Source of the DNA: Bacteroidales bacterium UBA1217
Lineage (GTDB): Bacteria; Bacteroidota; Bacteroidia; Bacteroidales; P3
Reading direction: 5' to 3'
Assembly (NCBI GenBank): GCA_002309335.1
Contig: DBXH01000038.1
Coordinates: 29,782 to 41,844 of the forward strand
DNA length: 12,063 nucleotides
Below, in pieces: positions 1 through 7,217 of this stretch (position 1 is the stretch's first letter; each line of letters opens with the position of its first letter). Both the position numbers and the translations under genes were made by a program. The notes below the pieces were generated by a model. The model worked only from the letters and a program-made list of their open reading frames with translations. It ran no database searches and was not told where the DNA came from.

Positions 1-105
1 GTCGACTACTTTGTCTATCCGCACCATGAGCACAATGTACGTGGTCCGGAACGTAATCATCTTTACAAGAAGATGTTTGACTACTACGAGACTTTCTTGA
101 AATAG
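1..105 (+). CDS. S9-family serine peptidase (dipeptidyl peptidase IV-like), C-terminal end only
   Basis: An open frame from the first base codes 34 residues and ends in TAG. The piece contains YPHHEHNVRG followed by HLYKKMFDYYETFL. This matches the end of prolyl oligopeptidase-family (S9) enzymes, where the catalytic histidine sits in a YPxxxHN-type stretch a few dozen residues before the C-terminus and is followed by an amphipathic helix. The likely catalytic His is residue 11 of the fragment. In Bacteroidetes such enzymes are usually exported and remove dipeptides from peptides. Only the tail is present, so subfamily, signal peptide and the Ser/Asp of the triad cannot be seen. The stop lies 44 bases before ribE with no terminator between them, so read-through into ribE is plausible. 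Confidence 0.75.
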   Translation, partial: VDYFVYPHHEHNVRGPERNHLYKKMFDYYETFLK

Positions 106-149
106 CCATTCGCATATTCCCACATTAACGAATTAACACATTCAATAAT

Positions 150-761
150 ATGTTTACTGGCATTATAGAAACGACGGCAAAGGTCGTCAAGATAGAAAAG
201 GAGAACACCAACTACCACTTCACGTTAGAGGTGCCGTTCGGCGACGAACTGGCCATTGACCAGAGTATGGCACACGACGGCTGCTGCCTCACGGTGGTGA
301 AGGTGGACAAAGAAAATAAACAATATGTAGTCACCGCTATGGACGAGACGATGTTGAAGACCAATCTCGGCACGTGGCAGATCGGTACAGAGGTCAACGT
401 TGAGCGTTCGATGCGTATGGACGGCCGTTTCGACGGTCACATCGTCCAGGGTCACGTTGACCAGACCGCTACTTGCACCAAGGTGGTCGACGACAACGGC
501 TCGTGGCGCTTCTACTTCGAATACGACCAGAAGAACGCACCTTCAATCACGGTACCCAAGGGCTCAATCAGCATCAACGGTGTGAGCCTTACCGTTGTCG
601 ACAGCGAGCCGGGTATGTTCAGCGTAGCAATTATTCCTTATACTTTCCAAGTAACCAACTTTCACAACTTCAAGCCTGGTACTGTCGTGAATATTGAGTT
701 TGATGTCTTTGGCAAATATGTGCAGCGCCTATTGGAGCAGTATATGGCTGCCAACAAATAA
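150..761 (+). CDS. ribE: Riboflavin synthase, alpha subunit
   Basis: This enzyme converts two 6,7-dimethyl-8-ribityllumazine molecules into riboflavin plus a pyrimidinedione, the last step of riboflavin synthesis, in the cytoplasm. The protein has 203 residues, normal for the family, and begins with the signature MFTGIIE. It shows the two tandem lumazine-binding barrels: the first at about 1-95 with DGCCLTVV at 43-50, the second at about 98-190 with the matching INGVSLTVV at 142-150. GHIVQGHVD at 96-104 marks the junction. ATG at 150 is the family start. No Shine-Dalgarno sequence or clear promoter is visible in the 44 bases upstream, so it may be transcribed with the S9 peptidase gene. A strong hairpin terminator follows 17 bases after the stop. 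In many bacteria this gene is called ribC or ribE. Confidence 0.97.
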   Translation: MFTGIIETTAKVVKIEKENTNYHFTLEVPFGDELAIDQSMAHDGCCLTVVKVDKENKQYVVTAMDETMLKTNLGTWQIGTEVNVERSMRMDGRFDGHIVQGHVDQTATCTKVVDDNGSWRFYFEYDQKNAPSITVPKGSISINGVSLTVVDSEPGMFSVAIIPYTFQVTNFHNFKPGTVVNIEFDVFGKYVQRLLEQYMAANK

Positions 762-777
762 TAATAGATAGACATAA

Positions 778-812
778 AAAAATAACAGGAACCTTCGGTT
801 CCTGTTATTTTT
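778..812. terminator. Bidirectional intrinsic terminator between ribE and the convergent lipoprotein gene
   Basis: A perfect 16-bp inverted repeat (778-793 paired with 797-812) closes on a three-base TTC loop. The core is AACAGGAACC/GGTTCCTGTT and the outer stem is A/T only, giving a T-run on either strand. It lies between the ribE stop (761) and the stop of the minus-strand lipoprotein gene (830), so it can end transcription from both sides. Confidence 0.95.
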
Positions 813-829
813 ATGTGCTTATTATCTGT

Positions 830-1366
830 TTATTCCTCAGGAATAAAGGGGAATTCGTAGCGGATCTTGAAACCGTCGCCAGCAGCTTCCTCAAGCCAGA
901 TGCGCATATAGTGTTCAACTGGATCGTAGATTTCGGGGTGTCCAGGATATGCACCTGTGAGTTTTTGAGTTCCTTTGGCTTCAACTACATATCCGTGTTT
1001 TTCAGTTGCAGCTACAGCTTCTTTAAATTCGCTTGCGTCAGGGATTTCATCAATTTTGGCGATACCTTTCACTTTACCGAAGTCGGCGATTTTAACGCCG
1101 GTAGTACAATTCATAGAGGGCAAGCCGTTGATGTTGTGGTCGTTTGTAAGGCCTTCGACAACGAGGTTCCCGTCACTGAGATATACTTTAAAATGCAGTT
1201 TGTAAGCTGCTAAAGTGTCGGTACCATACGAATTGATTTCAATGAATTCACCGTTGTTGAGGGTGATGCCTTCGTAAGGAACATCTTCGTCTTTAGGTCC
1301 GCAGCTGACCATGCCAAGAGTCAGCATTGTTGCCATTGCAATGGCTAAAAATCTGAATTTTCTCAT
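830..1366 (-). CDS. Small predicted lipoprotein of unknown function
   Basis: The gene codes 178 residues. The N-terminus is a lipoprotein signal peptide: MRKFRF, a hydrophobic stretch (about 7-19), then MVSC with the lipidated cysteine at residue 22. After the Cys comes GPKDEDV, a Lys-plus-acidic stretch like the lipoprotein export signal that sends Bacteroidetes lipoproteins to the outer face of the outer membrane; surface exposure is therefore inferred. The mature part (about 156 residues) has alternating short strands and an acidic bias and ends in PFIPEE. I recognise no enzyme motif or named domain. It stands alone: convergent with ribE across a shared terminator, and separated from the yidD cluster by 112 bases that carry a Bacteroidetes -7 element for this gene. 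The ATG at 1366 is supported by the signal peptide beginning there. Confidence 0.85.
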   Translation of the reverse strand: MRKFRFLAIAMATMLTLGMVSCGPKDEDVPYEGITLNNGEFIEINSYGTDTLAAYKLHFKVYLSDGNLVVEGLTNDHNINGLPSMNCTTGVKIADFGKVKGIAKIDEIPDASEFKEAVAATEKHGYVVEAKGTQKLTGAYPGHPEIYDPVEHYMRIWLEEAAGDGFKIRYEFPFIPEE

Positions 1367-1394
1367 TGTTTTAAGGTTTTAGATTATTTTGGTG

Positions 1395-1402
1395 CAAAAT
1401 TA
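1395..1402 (-). promoter_or_regulatory. Probable Bacteroidetes -7 element for the lipoprotein gene
   Basis: On the minus strand the sequence reads TAATTTTG followed by C, matching TAnnTTTG. It sits about 28 bases before the lipoprotein start codon. I could not find a good TTTG at the -33 position 19-21 bases upstream, so only the -7 half is supported. Confidence 0.5.
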
Positions 1403-1478
1403 CAAATTATTATTTGATTTTTATGCTTTTTCTATGATAAAAAAAAAGAGGTGATGGACAAATGCCTGAGAATTAGAT

Positions 1479-1703
1479 TTATGGTACGGGGTCATAGCCT
1501 GAACCGCCAAAGGGATTGCAACGCAAAATACGTTTTAGCGCAAGCCAGGAACCTTTAAAAGGTCCGTATTTTAATATTGCTTCTTTTGCGTATTGGGAGC
1601 AGGTTGGTGTGTATCGGCACGCTGCAGGAGTGAGGGGCGAGATGCACTGCTGGTAGAATTTTATTAGCAGCAGGAATAGTTTTGTCAGCAGACGTTTAAT
1701 CAT
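1479..1703 (-). CDS. yidD: YidD, membrane protein insertion efficiency factor
   Basis: From ATG at 1703 the product is 74 residues, the usual YidD size. It is a small inner-membrane-associated protein thought to help the YidC insertase place proteins in the membrane. Visible family features are an N-terminal amphipathic/hydrophobic stretch (1-22), CRYTPTCSQYA at 29-39, and RCNPFGGSGYDPVP at the C-terminus, with conserved cysteines at 29, 35 and 62. An in-frame ATG nine codons upstream exists, but I prefer 1703: MIKRLL is the family start, and GGAGG lies 9 bases before this ATG (1713-1717), inside rnpA. The reading frame overlaps the 3' end of rnpA by 8 bases, so translation is probably coupled. 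No convincing hairpin terminator follows, only a T-run on the minus strand near 1440. Confidence 0.95.
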   Translation of the reverse strand: MIKRLLTKLFLLLIKFYQQCISPLTPAACRYTPTCSQYAKEAILKYGPFKGSWLALKRILRCNPFGGSGYDPVP

Positions 1704-2082
1704 TTGACAAGTCCTCCGATATTGCTTCAAAGAGTTTGTCGAACGAATTTTCCAATAGGTGATAGTCGGGTAGTGTGTTGTGAATGTAGTTGATGCTTAG
1801 AGCCATATTTAGATTGTTCTGCTCGAGTATGTCGTATAACAGATGCTTGCGGAGCCGATAACATTCGCGCATAACACGTTTGGTACGGTTGCGGTCGATA
1901 GCGTGGTGCAGTTTCTTTTTAGGGGCTACAATAAGTACTTGTAATCTGCTGGATTGTCCTTGTTCGGTAAGCATCCAGTGTGCACTTAGAGGGAATACAA
2001 GCAGCTTATTTTCTGATGAATATAGACTGCTGATTATTTTTTTATTGCAGAGACGTTCGTCTTTGTGGAAGGTATACATCAT
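1696..2082 (-). CDS. rnpA: Ribonuclease P protein component
   Basis: RnpA binds the catalytic RNase P RNA and helps it cleave the 5' leader from precursor tRNAs. The 128-residue product has the family landmarks: F-K-ERL near the N-terminus (FHKDERLCNKK, 5-15), a central beta strand (LQVLIVAPKKK, 47-57) and the RNA-binding signature RNRTKRVMRECYRL at 64-77. Its length is typical. The start ATG overlaps the hemD stop as ATGA, and the 3' end overlaps yidD by 8 bases, so the three genes are very likely translated from one transcript. A second ATG immediately follows (2079), so the true protein may be one residue shorter. In many bacteria rnpA lies beside rpmH and dnaA; here it sits between hemD and yidD, an order I know from other Bacteroidales. 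Confidence 0.96.
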   Translation of the reverse strand: MMYTFHKDERLCNKKIISSLYSSENKLLVFPLSAHWMLTEQGQSSRLQVLIVAPKKKLHHAIDRNRTKRVMRECYRLRKHLLYDILEQNNLNMALSINYIHNTLPDYHLLENSFDKLFEAISEDLSND

Positions 2083-3053
2083 TTAGCGCTTTTGCTGGCT
2101 TTGCCAGCGGCTTCAGCTTCTTTCTGTGCTTTTTGTGCTGCGCGTTCGGCACGTCGAGCTGCTGCTTTGGCTTTTTTCTCTTCCATCAACTGTTTATATT
2201 TGGTTTTGCTGGCAAATACCGACTTTGTCTTTTTGGTTCCCGTTGTTTTGTTTGTGTGGGCTGATTTGGAGTTCTTGAGCGAGGAAGGCTTAACGACAAG
2301 AACGGCTTCTTGTTGTTTTCCAAGCAAATAGTTCTCAATGGCCATAGCCATAGAGGGTGAGTTCTTGGTCGGTGCAGCGATGGTTATTTTAATTCCGGCG
2401 GCATTGAGTGCAGCGTGGGTTGAGGTGCCGAATGCAGCAACAAGAATAGATGAATCCTTGGCATTGGGGAAATTCATCATCAGCGAGCGTACTCCGATAG
2501 GCGAGAAGAGAGCAATCATATCAAAGTCTTCAAGTTTGAATTGCTTAAGGTCGCGCGGTACACTACGGTACATAGGAGCCTTGGTGTATTTGAATTTTGC
2601 TTTGTCGAGCAGCTTTGTGTACTCAGTCTGCTTCTCGTCGGAACAGGGGAAGAGGAATTTCTCTTCACGATGTTTGGTCATTACGTCGATGAGGTCGGCA
2701 AAGTATTGATTGCCAAAGAATATTTTGCGTTTACGGTATTGAATATAGTTCTGTAGATAGAGGGCGATGGCTTCGGTTGAGCAAAAGTATTTCATACTTT
2801 CGGGGATCACATCACGTAATTCCTTAGCCATCCTGAAGAAATGGTCGACAGAGTTTTTACTATTGAAAATCACTGCAGTATATTCAGCGATATGGATTCT
2901 GCTTCTGCGAAATTCTGTGGCGGAGATACCTACAACCTCAAAGAATTTGTAAAAAGTGAGGTCTATTTTAAATTCACTTGCCAAACGTTTGTAGGGCGAT
3001 TTGTCAAGATCGGCAGGCTCGGGCTGCGAAATCAGAATTTTTTTTATCTTCAT
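2079..3053 (-). CDS. hemD: Uroporphyrinogen-III synthase (HemD family) with a basic C-terminal extension
   Basis: HemD closes hydroxymethylbilane into uroporphyrinogen III in tetrapyrrole synthesis. Residues 1-246 resemble the Bacteroidetes HemD type: MKIKKILISQPEP, TAVIFNSKNSVDHFF at 59-73, MKYFCSTEAIALYLQ at 87-101, YRKRKIFFG at 106-114, ALFSPIGVRSL at 181-191 and the FGTSTHAAL loop at 208-216. HemD sequences are poorly conserved, so this rests on overall resemblance and gene order, not catalytic residues. Unusually, about 77 residues follow (248-324), rich in Lys, Ala, Ser and Thr and lacking hydrophobic core segments; the last third looks like a charged helix (EEKKAKAAARRAERAAQKAQ). The gene starts 34 bases after the DUF4271 stop, with a perfect palindrome in the gap, and its stop overlaps the rnpA start (ATGA). 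Confidence 0.87.
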   Translation of the reverse strand: MKIKKILISQPEPADLDKSPYKRLASEFKIDLTFYKFFEVVGISATEFRRSRIHIAEYTAVIFNSKNSVDHFFRMAKELRDVIPESMKYFCSTEAIALYLQNYIQYRKRKIFFGNQYFADLIDVMTKHREEKFLFPCSDEKQTEYTKLLDKAKFKYTKAPMYRSVPRDLKQFKLEDFDMIALFSPIGVRSLMMNFPNAKDSSILVAAFGTSTHAALNAAGIKITIAAPTKNSPSMAMAIENYLLGKQQEAVLVVKPSSLKNSKSAHTNKTTGTKKTKSVFASKTKYKQLMEEKKAKAAARRAERAAQKAQKEAEAAGKASKSAK

Positions 3054-3058
3054 ACAAT

Positions 3059-3072
3059 ACTATTCGAATAGT
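3059..3072. repeat. Perfect 14-bp palindrome just upstream of hemD
   Basis: ACTATTCGAATAGT is its own reverse complement. It ends 5 bases before the hemD start codon, in the 34-base gap after the DUF4271 gene. In RNA it could form at most a short 5-bp hairpin over the translation start region; in DNA it could be a dimeric repressor site. No matching second copy was noticed in the window. Confidence 0.6.
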
Positions 3073-3087
3073 GCAACTATCTGTAAT

Positions 3088-4059
3088 CTAAAATAATAAA
3101 ACCTTCGCCATTACCAAAATGGGTACGATTTCAAAAATGCAAAGATAATAAAATAAATACAATTTAGAGGTTTTTGAATTTGTTAAAATAAGTTGGATGC
3201 CTCTAAATACTCTGACAATGAATATTATACCAATTAAAAAGAGTATGATTTTTAGGAAGGTGTTTTCGGCTGAAGTGCAGAAGAAAAGGAAAAGCAATAG
3301 GGGTACAGATATGAGTCCGCCGATAAAATAGAAAAGGTTGTTACTTGAGATATAGAGCATAGTCGCTGCACGGTCCTCAAAGATGTTGCCAAGCAATCGG
3401 ATAATGCCGTTTTTTAGAAGGATATACCCTGATAGTGCTGCGAGGGTTAGTAGATAGAAGATGTAGTCTGGATTAGTTATGACAAAAGTGTTGGATTGGT
3501 GTATGATTTTGATAATCACCAATGCAATGGATGCAAAGTAGATTCCGACCATCGGAAGCAGCGAAGTGGTGCGTATGTTGCTTTCACGAAAGACACGATC
3601 GAGAACACGGGTGTCAAACAAGGATTGAAAAATGTCTTTGATTTTGAATTTCTGGTTGTTGATATATAGGCTGATAAAAGCGAGAAGGAGTATGATGGTG
3701 GTGAAAATCCAATCGCTCGAAAGCCTGGTATGGTGCAATGTCGGCTGTACTAGGTCGTTGTGACGTTTACTGCCGACAAACATACTTTCCTTGTATACAA
3801 TAGGCAAATCTTTATAAGGTGCAAAAGCCGAATCGTTGCATAGCAGTATGTAGTCGGTGGTGTCGACTTGTGGCTGGATTATACTGTCGTTAGGGCGAAG
3901 CAGTGTTTCGGGTATAACGGTGTTGAAATGTTCTTGAATGTGATGAGGAGCAGCGTTTGTGGCGTGTGGAATAGGTTGATGTGAGGTGTCGCCATGGTTG
4001 GATGTTATGGCGGTGTCGGGCTGTTGAGATTGCCGTAATGTGGTATCAACCTGTTTCAT
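3088..4059 (-). CDS. DUF4271-type integral membrane protein
   Basis: The product has 323 residues. The first about 110 are polar, rich in His, Gln, Thr and Pro, and probably disordered (QQPDTAITSNHGDTSHQPIP). They are followed by about six hydrophobic segments near 117-133, 166-186, 199-223, 240-261, 267-287 and 299-322. A polytopic protein with this layout, directly upstream of hemD-rnpA-yidD, matches the Bacteroidetes DUF4271 family, whose function is not established. The family name rests on context and overall appearance, so it is less certain than the membrane topology. The ATG lies 10 bases after the C25 protease stop, in an A-rich context (AAATAACAACAA) typical of Bacteroidetes translation starts without a Shine-Dalgarno. 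It is almost certainly co-transcribed with the protease gene. Confidence 0.75.
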   Translation of the reverse strand: MKQVDTTLRQSQQPDTAITSNHGDTSHQPIPHATNAAPHHIQEHFNTVIPETLLRPNDSIIQPQVDTTDYILLCNDSAFAPYKDLPIVYKESMFVGSKRHNDLVQPTLHHTRLSSDWIFTTIILLLAFISLYINNQKFKIKDIFQSLFDTRVLDRVFRESNIRTTSLLPMVGIYFASIALVIIKIIHQSNTFVITNPDYIFYLLTLAALSGYILLKNGIIRLLGNIFEDRAATMLYISSNNLFYFIGGLISVPLLLFLFFCTSAENTFLKIILFLIGIIFIVRVFRGIQLILTNSKTSKLYLFYYLCIFEIVPILVMAKVLLF

Positions 4060-4069
4060 TTGTTGTTAT

Positions 4070-7012
4070 TTATCTTACAATAAGTAACTTCTTTGTCAAT
4101 CGAATGTTTTGATTGCTGTTTTGCGTTCCTTGCAGAAGTATACAGTAGACACCACAACGCAGTTTGTCGGTTGAATATTGTATGCTTTGTCGGTTTTGGG
4201 TAAATATTTCTTCTACTTTTCGGCCATAGGAGTCATAAATGGAAATTTTCATCGGAATGGTGATTCCGCTGATAGTAATGCTGTTACCTGCGGGATTAGG
4301 ATAAATCTGTATGTTGGGTAATGGCAGTGGAGCAATGTTGATTTCTGCAGATGTGTCGCGAGGATAACAAAGTGTCCTGATCAGTGTGTCGACACGATGT
4401 GAGATTTGAAGAGTGAGGACTAGGCTGTCGTTTATGTCGTTGGTCGTCAGGTGAAACAATCCTTGTATGGAGTCGTGTGTATTCAGGTCGCCGAGTATCT
4501 GGTTTTCGTTGTCGGACAATGAAATTTGAAGCTCTTTTGCTTTACCGGTTCCATTGTTTGACAGGGTGTAATTCAAGGTGTAGTCTGTGTTAGGTTTTAT
4601 GTTTGTGACAGGATTGTTGTTGTGCAGGAGAGAAAGTGACTTCAATTCAATTTTGGGGCTAAGGATGTCAAACAATCGGTCCTGCTGCCAGTAAGTGGAG
4701 CTGTCGCCAGTTTTTAGATTGATAATTAAGTGATTGTCGGTGCGGGGAGGTAAATAATATACCAGATTGATTGTTGTGTCCAGTTGAGAATTTATCTCGT
4801 TGAAAGTGTATGTGTTGTGCGAGTCAATTATAAGCCTGTGTCCGTTGGCGGCAGCGTTTCCTACATTACGAACGGTGATAGAGACAAATGCTGTGTCGCA
4901 AATGGTGAATTGATTGATTTCTTGATTGTCAGTGTTATGAAGCGCTATTTCTGAAACTATAAGTCTCGGCTCGGATGACGGTGCTGGGATTATAGTCGTT
5001 TGCAGAGGCTTGTGGTATTGTGCTGTAGAGGTCAGCAGAATAGTGTCGAGAATGGGTTGAAAAGTGTGTATTGTTCCTGCTCCGACACTGTCAATGGTGC
5101 AAACACCAATGATTGAATCGTTCCGAGTGGCAGCGACACGTGCGCCGGGAGTACCAGATAGGTCTATAGTCACATCGCCAATAGAGATTTCTCCAACAGT
5201 CAAATTCTGAGGCTTTGGAGTGCCGATATAAGGCATTAATGACGGGTCGCCAAGCAGTGAGTAGATTTCCCAGTAGAATGCGTCGTATGGTGACCCGCTT
5301 GCGGTTACTGCCCAATTGCCGGCGTGTAGTATCTGGCTTTGAGTCTTTGCGTGGTGTGATATTGGTGAGTTGTGCAGGTGAAACAGACGGTCGAAAGCTC
5401 CTTCCATGTTTGCGTTGTATTGAGGATTGAGTTCAGGGGTGCCAGCTCCTCCTACGCTCCAGTAATAGTCTTCGTCCCAGAGGGTTTCATTGCTAGAACC
5501 GATTACACCTACTGCACCGCCGTTGCTTTTCCGCAACAGATGTTCACCAAAGCAGTCGCCATTGATTTCGTTAATTTTACAGCAGTTGTTGATTGCAACA
5601 AATAGCTGTCCGTTAGTTGTTAGAGAATCAATGTCGTGGATGTTGAATCGCGGATTAAACCATCCGAAGTAGGTACAATGTGCAGTATAATTTATGAAAC
5701 CGACCCCTTGTCTGATGTGGTTTTGTATTTCGTCCGACCTCGTATCGGAGTCGGGATTGTAGTAGCAGATGGTGTCGTTCAGGCTGTCGTGTTGTATTAT
5801 GCAGGATTTTAAGTAGTTGATTTGTCCGTTGGTCGTTGTTGGAGCGGGAGGTGTCTCTTCTTTGCCTGCAACTAACAAACTGCGTCCCAGATAGCTGCTG
5901 TCAGACAGCAGAAAACGTTCATAAGTAAGCGTCTTTGCAATGATTTGGTTCAGAGTTCCGGTGTCGCTGACTGAAATTCGTCCTAATAATGCGTCAGGCA
6001 GATAATCTCCGGTAAACTCGGCATAATATAGGTCGGTTCTATGAACGCCCAACCCGCTGATTCGGTGTTGGCCGAGCCATAAAGGAATTTCCTGTTCGTC
6101 GCCGACAATCAATATGAAAAGTGGAGCCGGCTTGGTTGGGGTTGCGTCGTCATACCGTTGCTGAAGATGCGCCTTTATGTCTTCTTTGTCGTTTGATTCG
6201 GTGTAGAATTCCTCAACGGAGAATCCTTCTTGACGTTTCCAGGAAATAAACGGTTGCAGTGATTCCTGAAATATGGGTGGTGCAACTATGAGATATGTGT
6301 AAGGAATGTTCGATGGAATGAGGCCGTTAGAGTACGATTTTGTCGTGGTGTTATTGTTTTTGAATGAGATAGTCGCAGATAAGTGTGTGCAAAATTCCAC
6401 TTGTTGGCGAACTGGATTATATTTGACAGGTGATATAGTCAGCATAGCAAACTGTTGTCCCCTCATAGAACCTAAGGACTTAATGTTAATGAGGTTAAAG
6501 CAGTAATAATTATCGGAGTTGTAAATGGAACTGTCTTCCGCTTGGGTGAAGCGAATGGCATTTTTTATGCTTGCCGGTTGCGCGGGACGCAGAGGAGCGT
6601 CGTGACCGAGTTGTTTTAGAGAGCAGATGCTCCATTCTTCTGTTTCAATTTGTATAACATAGTCGCTACCATTAGGGATTTGTATTATTTGATGATACTC
6701 AGGCAGCATAGGTTTGCCTGGATGTTGGCTATATCCATTTGTGGCTGGGGAGGTAAGGGATGCGTAGTTGTCATCAAAAGGTGTTGAGTGTATGTCGGCT
6801 AGATTGTATTCAAATGTTATTTTGTCGTTTGAAAAATGCTTAAAATTTATGCCGCTATTATCTACTCGTTGAGCAAAACTGTTAAGGGGTGAAATGAGGA
6901 AAAAAGATAAAAACAAACAGATTATCTTGGACAAATGTTTGTTATTGGCGTTCCAAAGAGAACGGTTGTTCTTTTTGGAATAGTTCATAAGGGATGAGAA
7001 GCCAATAATCAT
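4070..7012 (-). CDS. Gingipain-like cysteine protease (peptidase family C25) with T9SS sorting domain
   Basis: This is a 980-residue secreted protease. Domains in order: signal peptide with hydrophobic core at about 29-43 and likely cleavage after FAQ (48); a gingipain-type propeptide, about 50-235; a C25 catalytic domain, about 237-600. The catalytic pair appears to be His445 (NYTAHC) and Cys477 (FVAINNCC), aligned by me to the RgpB residues, with LILIVGDE at 299-306, CFGEHLLR at 487-494 and GDPSLMPY at 588-595. Two Ig/CARDB-like beta domains follow (about 680-780 and 785-890), then a C-terminal sorting domain (IQIYPNPAGNSI at 901-912 to the end), which directs export through the type IX system and attachment or release at the surface. 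An alternative start at Met9 (base 6988) fits the signal peptide equally well. PorU, the T9SS sortase, is related but usually longer; this looks more like a cargo protease. It heads the DUF4271-hemD-rnpA-yidD cluster. Confidence 0.9.
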   Translation of the reverse strand: MIIGFSSLMNYSKKNNRSLWNANNKHLSKIICLFLSFFLISPLNSFAQRVDNSGINFKHFSNDKITFEYNLADIHSTPFDDNYASLTSPATNGYSQHPGKPMLPEYHQIIQIPNGSDYVIQIETEEWSICSLKQLGHDAPLRPAQPASIKNAIRFTQAEDSSIYNSDNYYCFNLINIKSLGSMRGQQFAMLTISPVKYNPVRQQVEFCTHLSATISFKNNNTTTKSYSNGLIPSNIPYTYLIVAPPIFQESLQPFISWKRQEGFSVEEFYTESNDKEDIKAHLQQRYDDATPTKPAPLFILIVGDEQEIPLWLGQHRISGLGVHRTDLYYAEFTGDYLPDALLGRISVSDTGTLNQIIAKTLTYERFLLSDSSYLGRSLLVAGKEETPPAPTTTNGQINYLKSCIIQHDSLNDTICYYNPDSDTRSDEIQNHIRQGVGFINYTAHCTYFGWFNPRFNIHDIDSLTTNGQLFVAINNCCKINEINGDCFGEHLLRKSNGGAVGVIGSSNETLWDEDYYWSVGGAGTPELNPQYNANMEGAFDRLFHLHNSPISHHAKTQSQILHAGNWAVTASGSPYDAFYWEIYSLLGDPSLMPYIGTPKPQNLTVGEISIGDVTIDLSGTPGARVAATRNDSIIGVCTIDSVGAGTIHTFQPILDTILLTSTAQYHKPLQTTIIPAPSSEPRLIVSEIALHNTDNQEINQFTICDTAFVSITVRNVGNAAANGHRLIIDSHNTYTFNEINSQLDTTINLVYYLPPRTDNHLIINLKTGDSSTYWQQDRLFDILSPKIELKSLSLLHNNNPVTNIKPNTDYTLNYTLSNNGTGKAKELQISLSDNENQILGDLNTHDSIQGLFHLTTNDINDSLVLTLQISHRVDTLIRTLCYPRDTSAEINIAPLPLPNIQIYPNPAGNSITISGITIPMKISIYDSYGRKVEEIFTQNRQSIQYSTDKLRCGVYCILLQGTQNSNQNIRLTKKLLIVR

Positions 7013-7074
7013 AATGTTTGTATTCTTTTGATTTTTTGAGCGTTGGATAACGAGTCGAGAGTTATTGTAAATTG

Positions 7075-7082
7075 CAAAAATA
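7075..7082 (-). promoter_or_regulatory. Probable Bacteroidetes -7 element for the C25 protease cluster
   Basis: The minus strand reads TATTTTTG then C, a match to TAnnTTTG, about 62 bases before the protease start codon. The expected TTTG 19-21 bases further upstream is absent (the region is an A-rich tract), so the promoter may be weak or activator-dependent. It faces away from the + promoter at 7101-7132. Confidence 0.5.
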
Positions 7083-7100
7083 CTATTTTTTATTGTTTTT

Positions 7101-7132
7101 TTTGTCGAGTAGATATTATTTTTGTAATTTTG
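7101..7132 (+). promoter_or_regulatory. Canonical Bacteroidetes promoter for the coiled-coil gene and cysS
   Basis: TTTG at 7101-7104, a 20-base spacer, then TAATTTTG at 7125-7132 match the -33/-7 consensus of the primary Bacteroidetes sigma factor. Transcription should start near 7139, giving an untranslated leader of about 80 bases before the ATG at 7218. Confidence 0.8.
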
Positions 7133-7147
7133 CAGTTTTCATTTAAG

Positions 7148-7180
7148 ACTGATTGCCTGTCAAAGGTTTTTAGAATCAGT
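7148..7180 (+). repeat. Inverted repeat in the leader of the coiled-coil gene
   Basis: ACTGATT (7148-7154) and AATCAGT (7174-7180) form a 7-bp perfect stem around a 19-base loop; inside the loop CCT (7156-7158) and AGG (7164-7166) could add a small inner stem. It begins about 9 bases after the expected transcription start. No T-run follows, so it is not a terminator; it may be a leader stem-loop or a chance pairing. Confidence 0.4.
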
Positions 7181-7217
7181 TGTTTAATTATGAAATATAG
7201 AAATAAAATATACTGAG

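Noticed and set aside
815..1213. A 132-codon open frame on the + strand opposite the lipoprotein gene.
   Set aside because: It lies wholly antisense to a gene with a clear lipoprotein signal, begins inside the terminator region and has no family-like sequence.
1438..1478. Possible terminator for the yidD cluster on the minus strand, ending in a T-run near 1440.
   Set aside because: The T-run is clear, but I could not find a stable stem before it; only three-base pairings are possible.
4070..7012. The C25 protein as PorU, the T9SS sortase.
   Set aside because: The length is shorter than usual PorU and no porV neighbour is present; a cargo protease fits better, though a tree would be needed to settle it.
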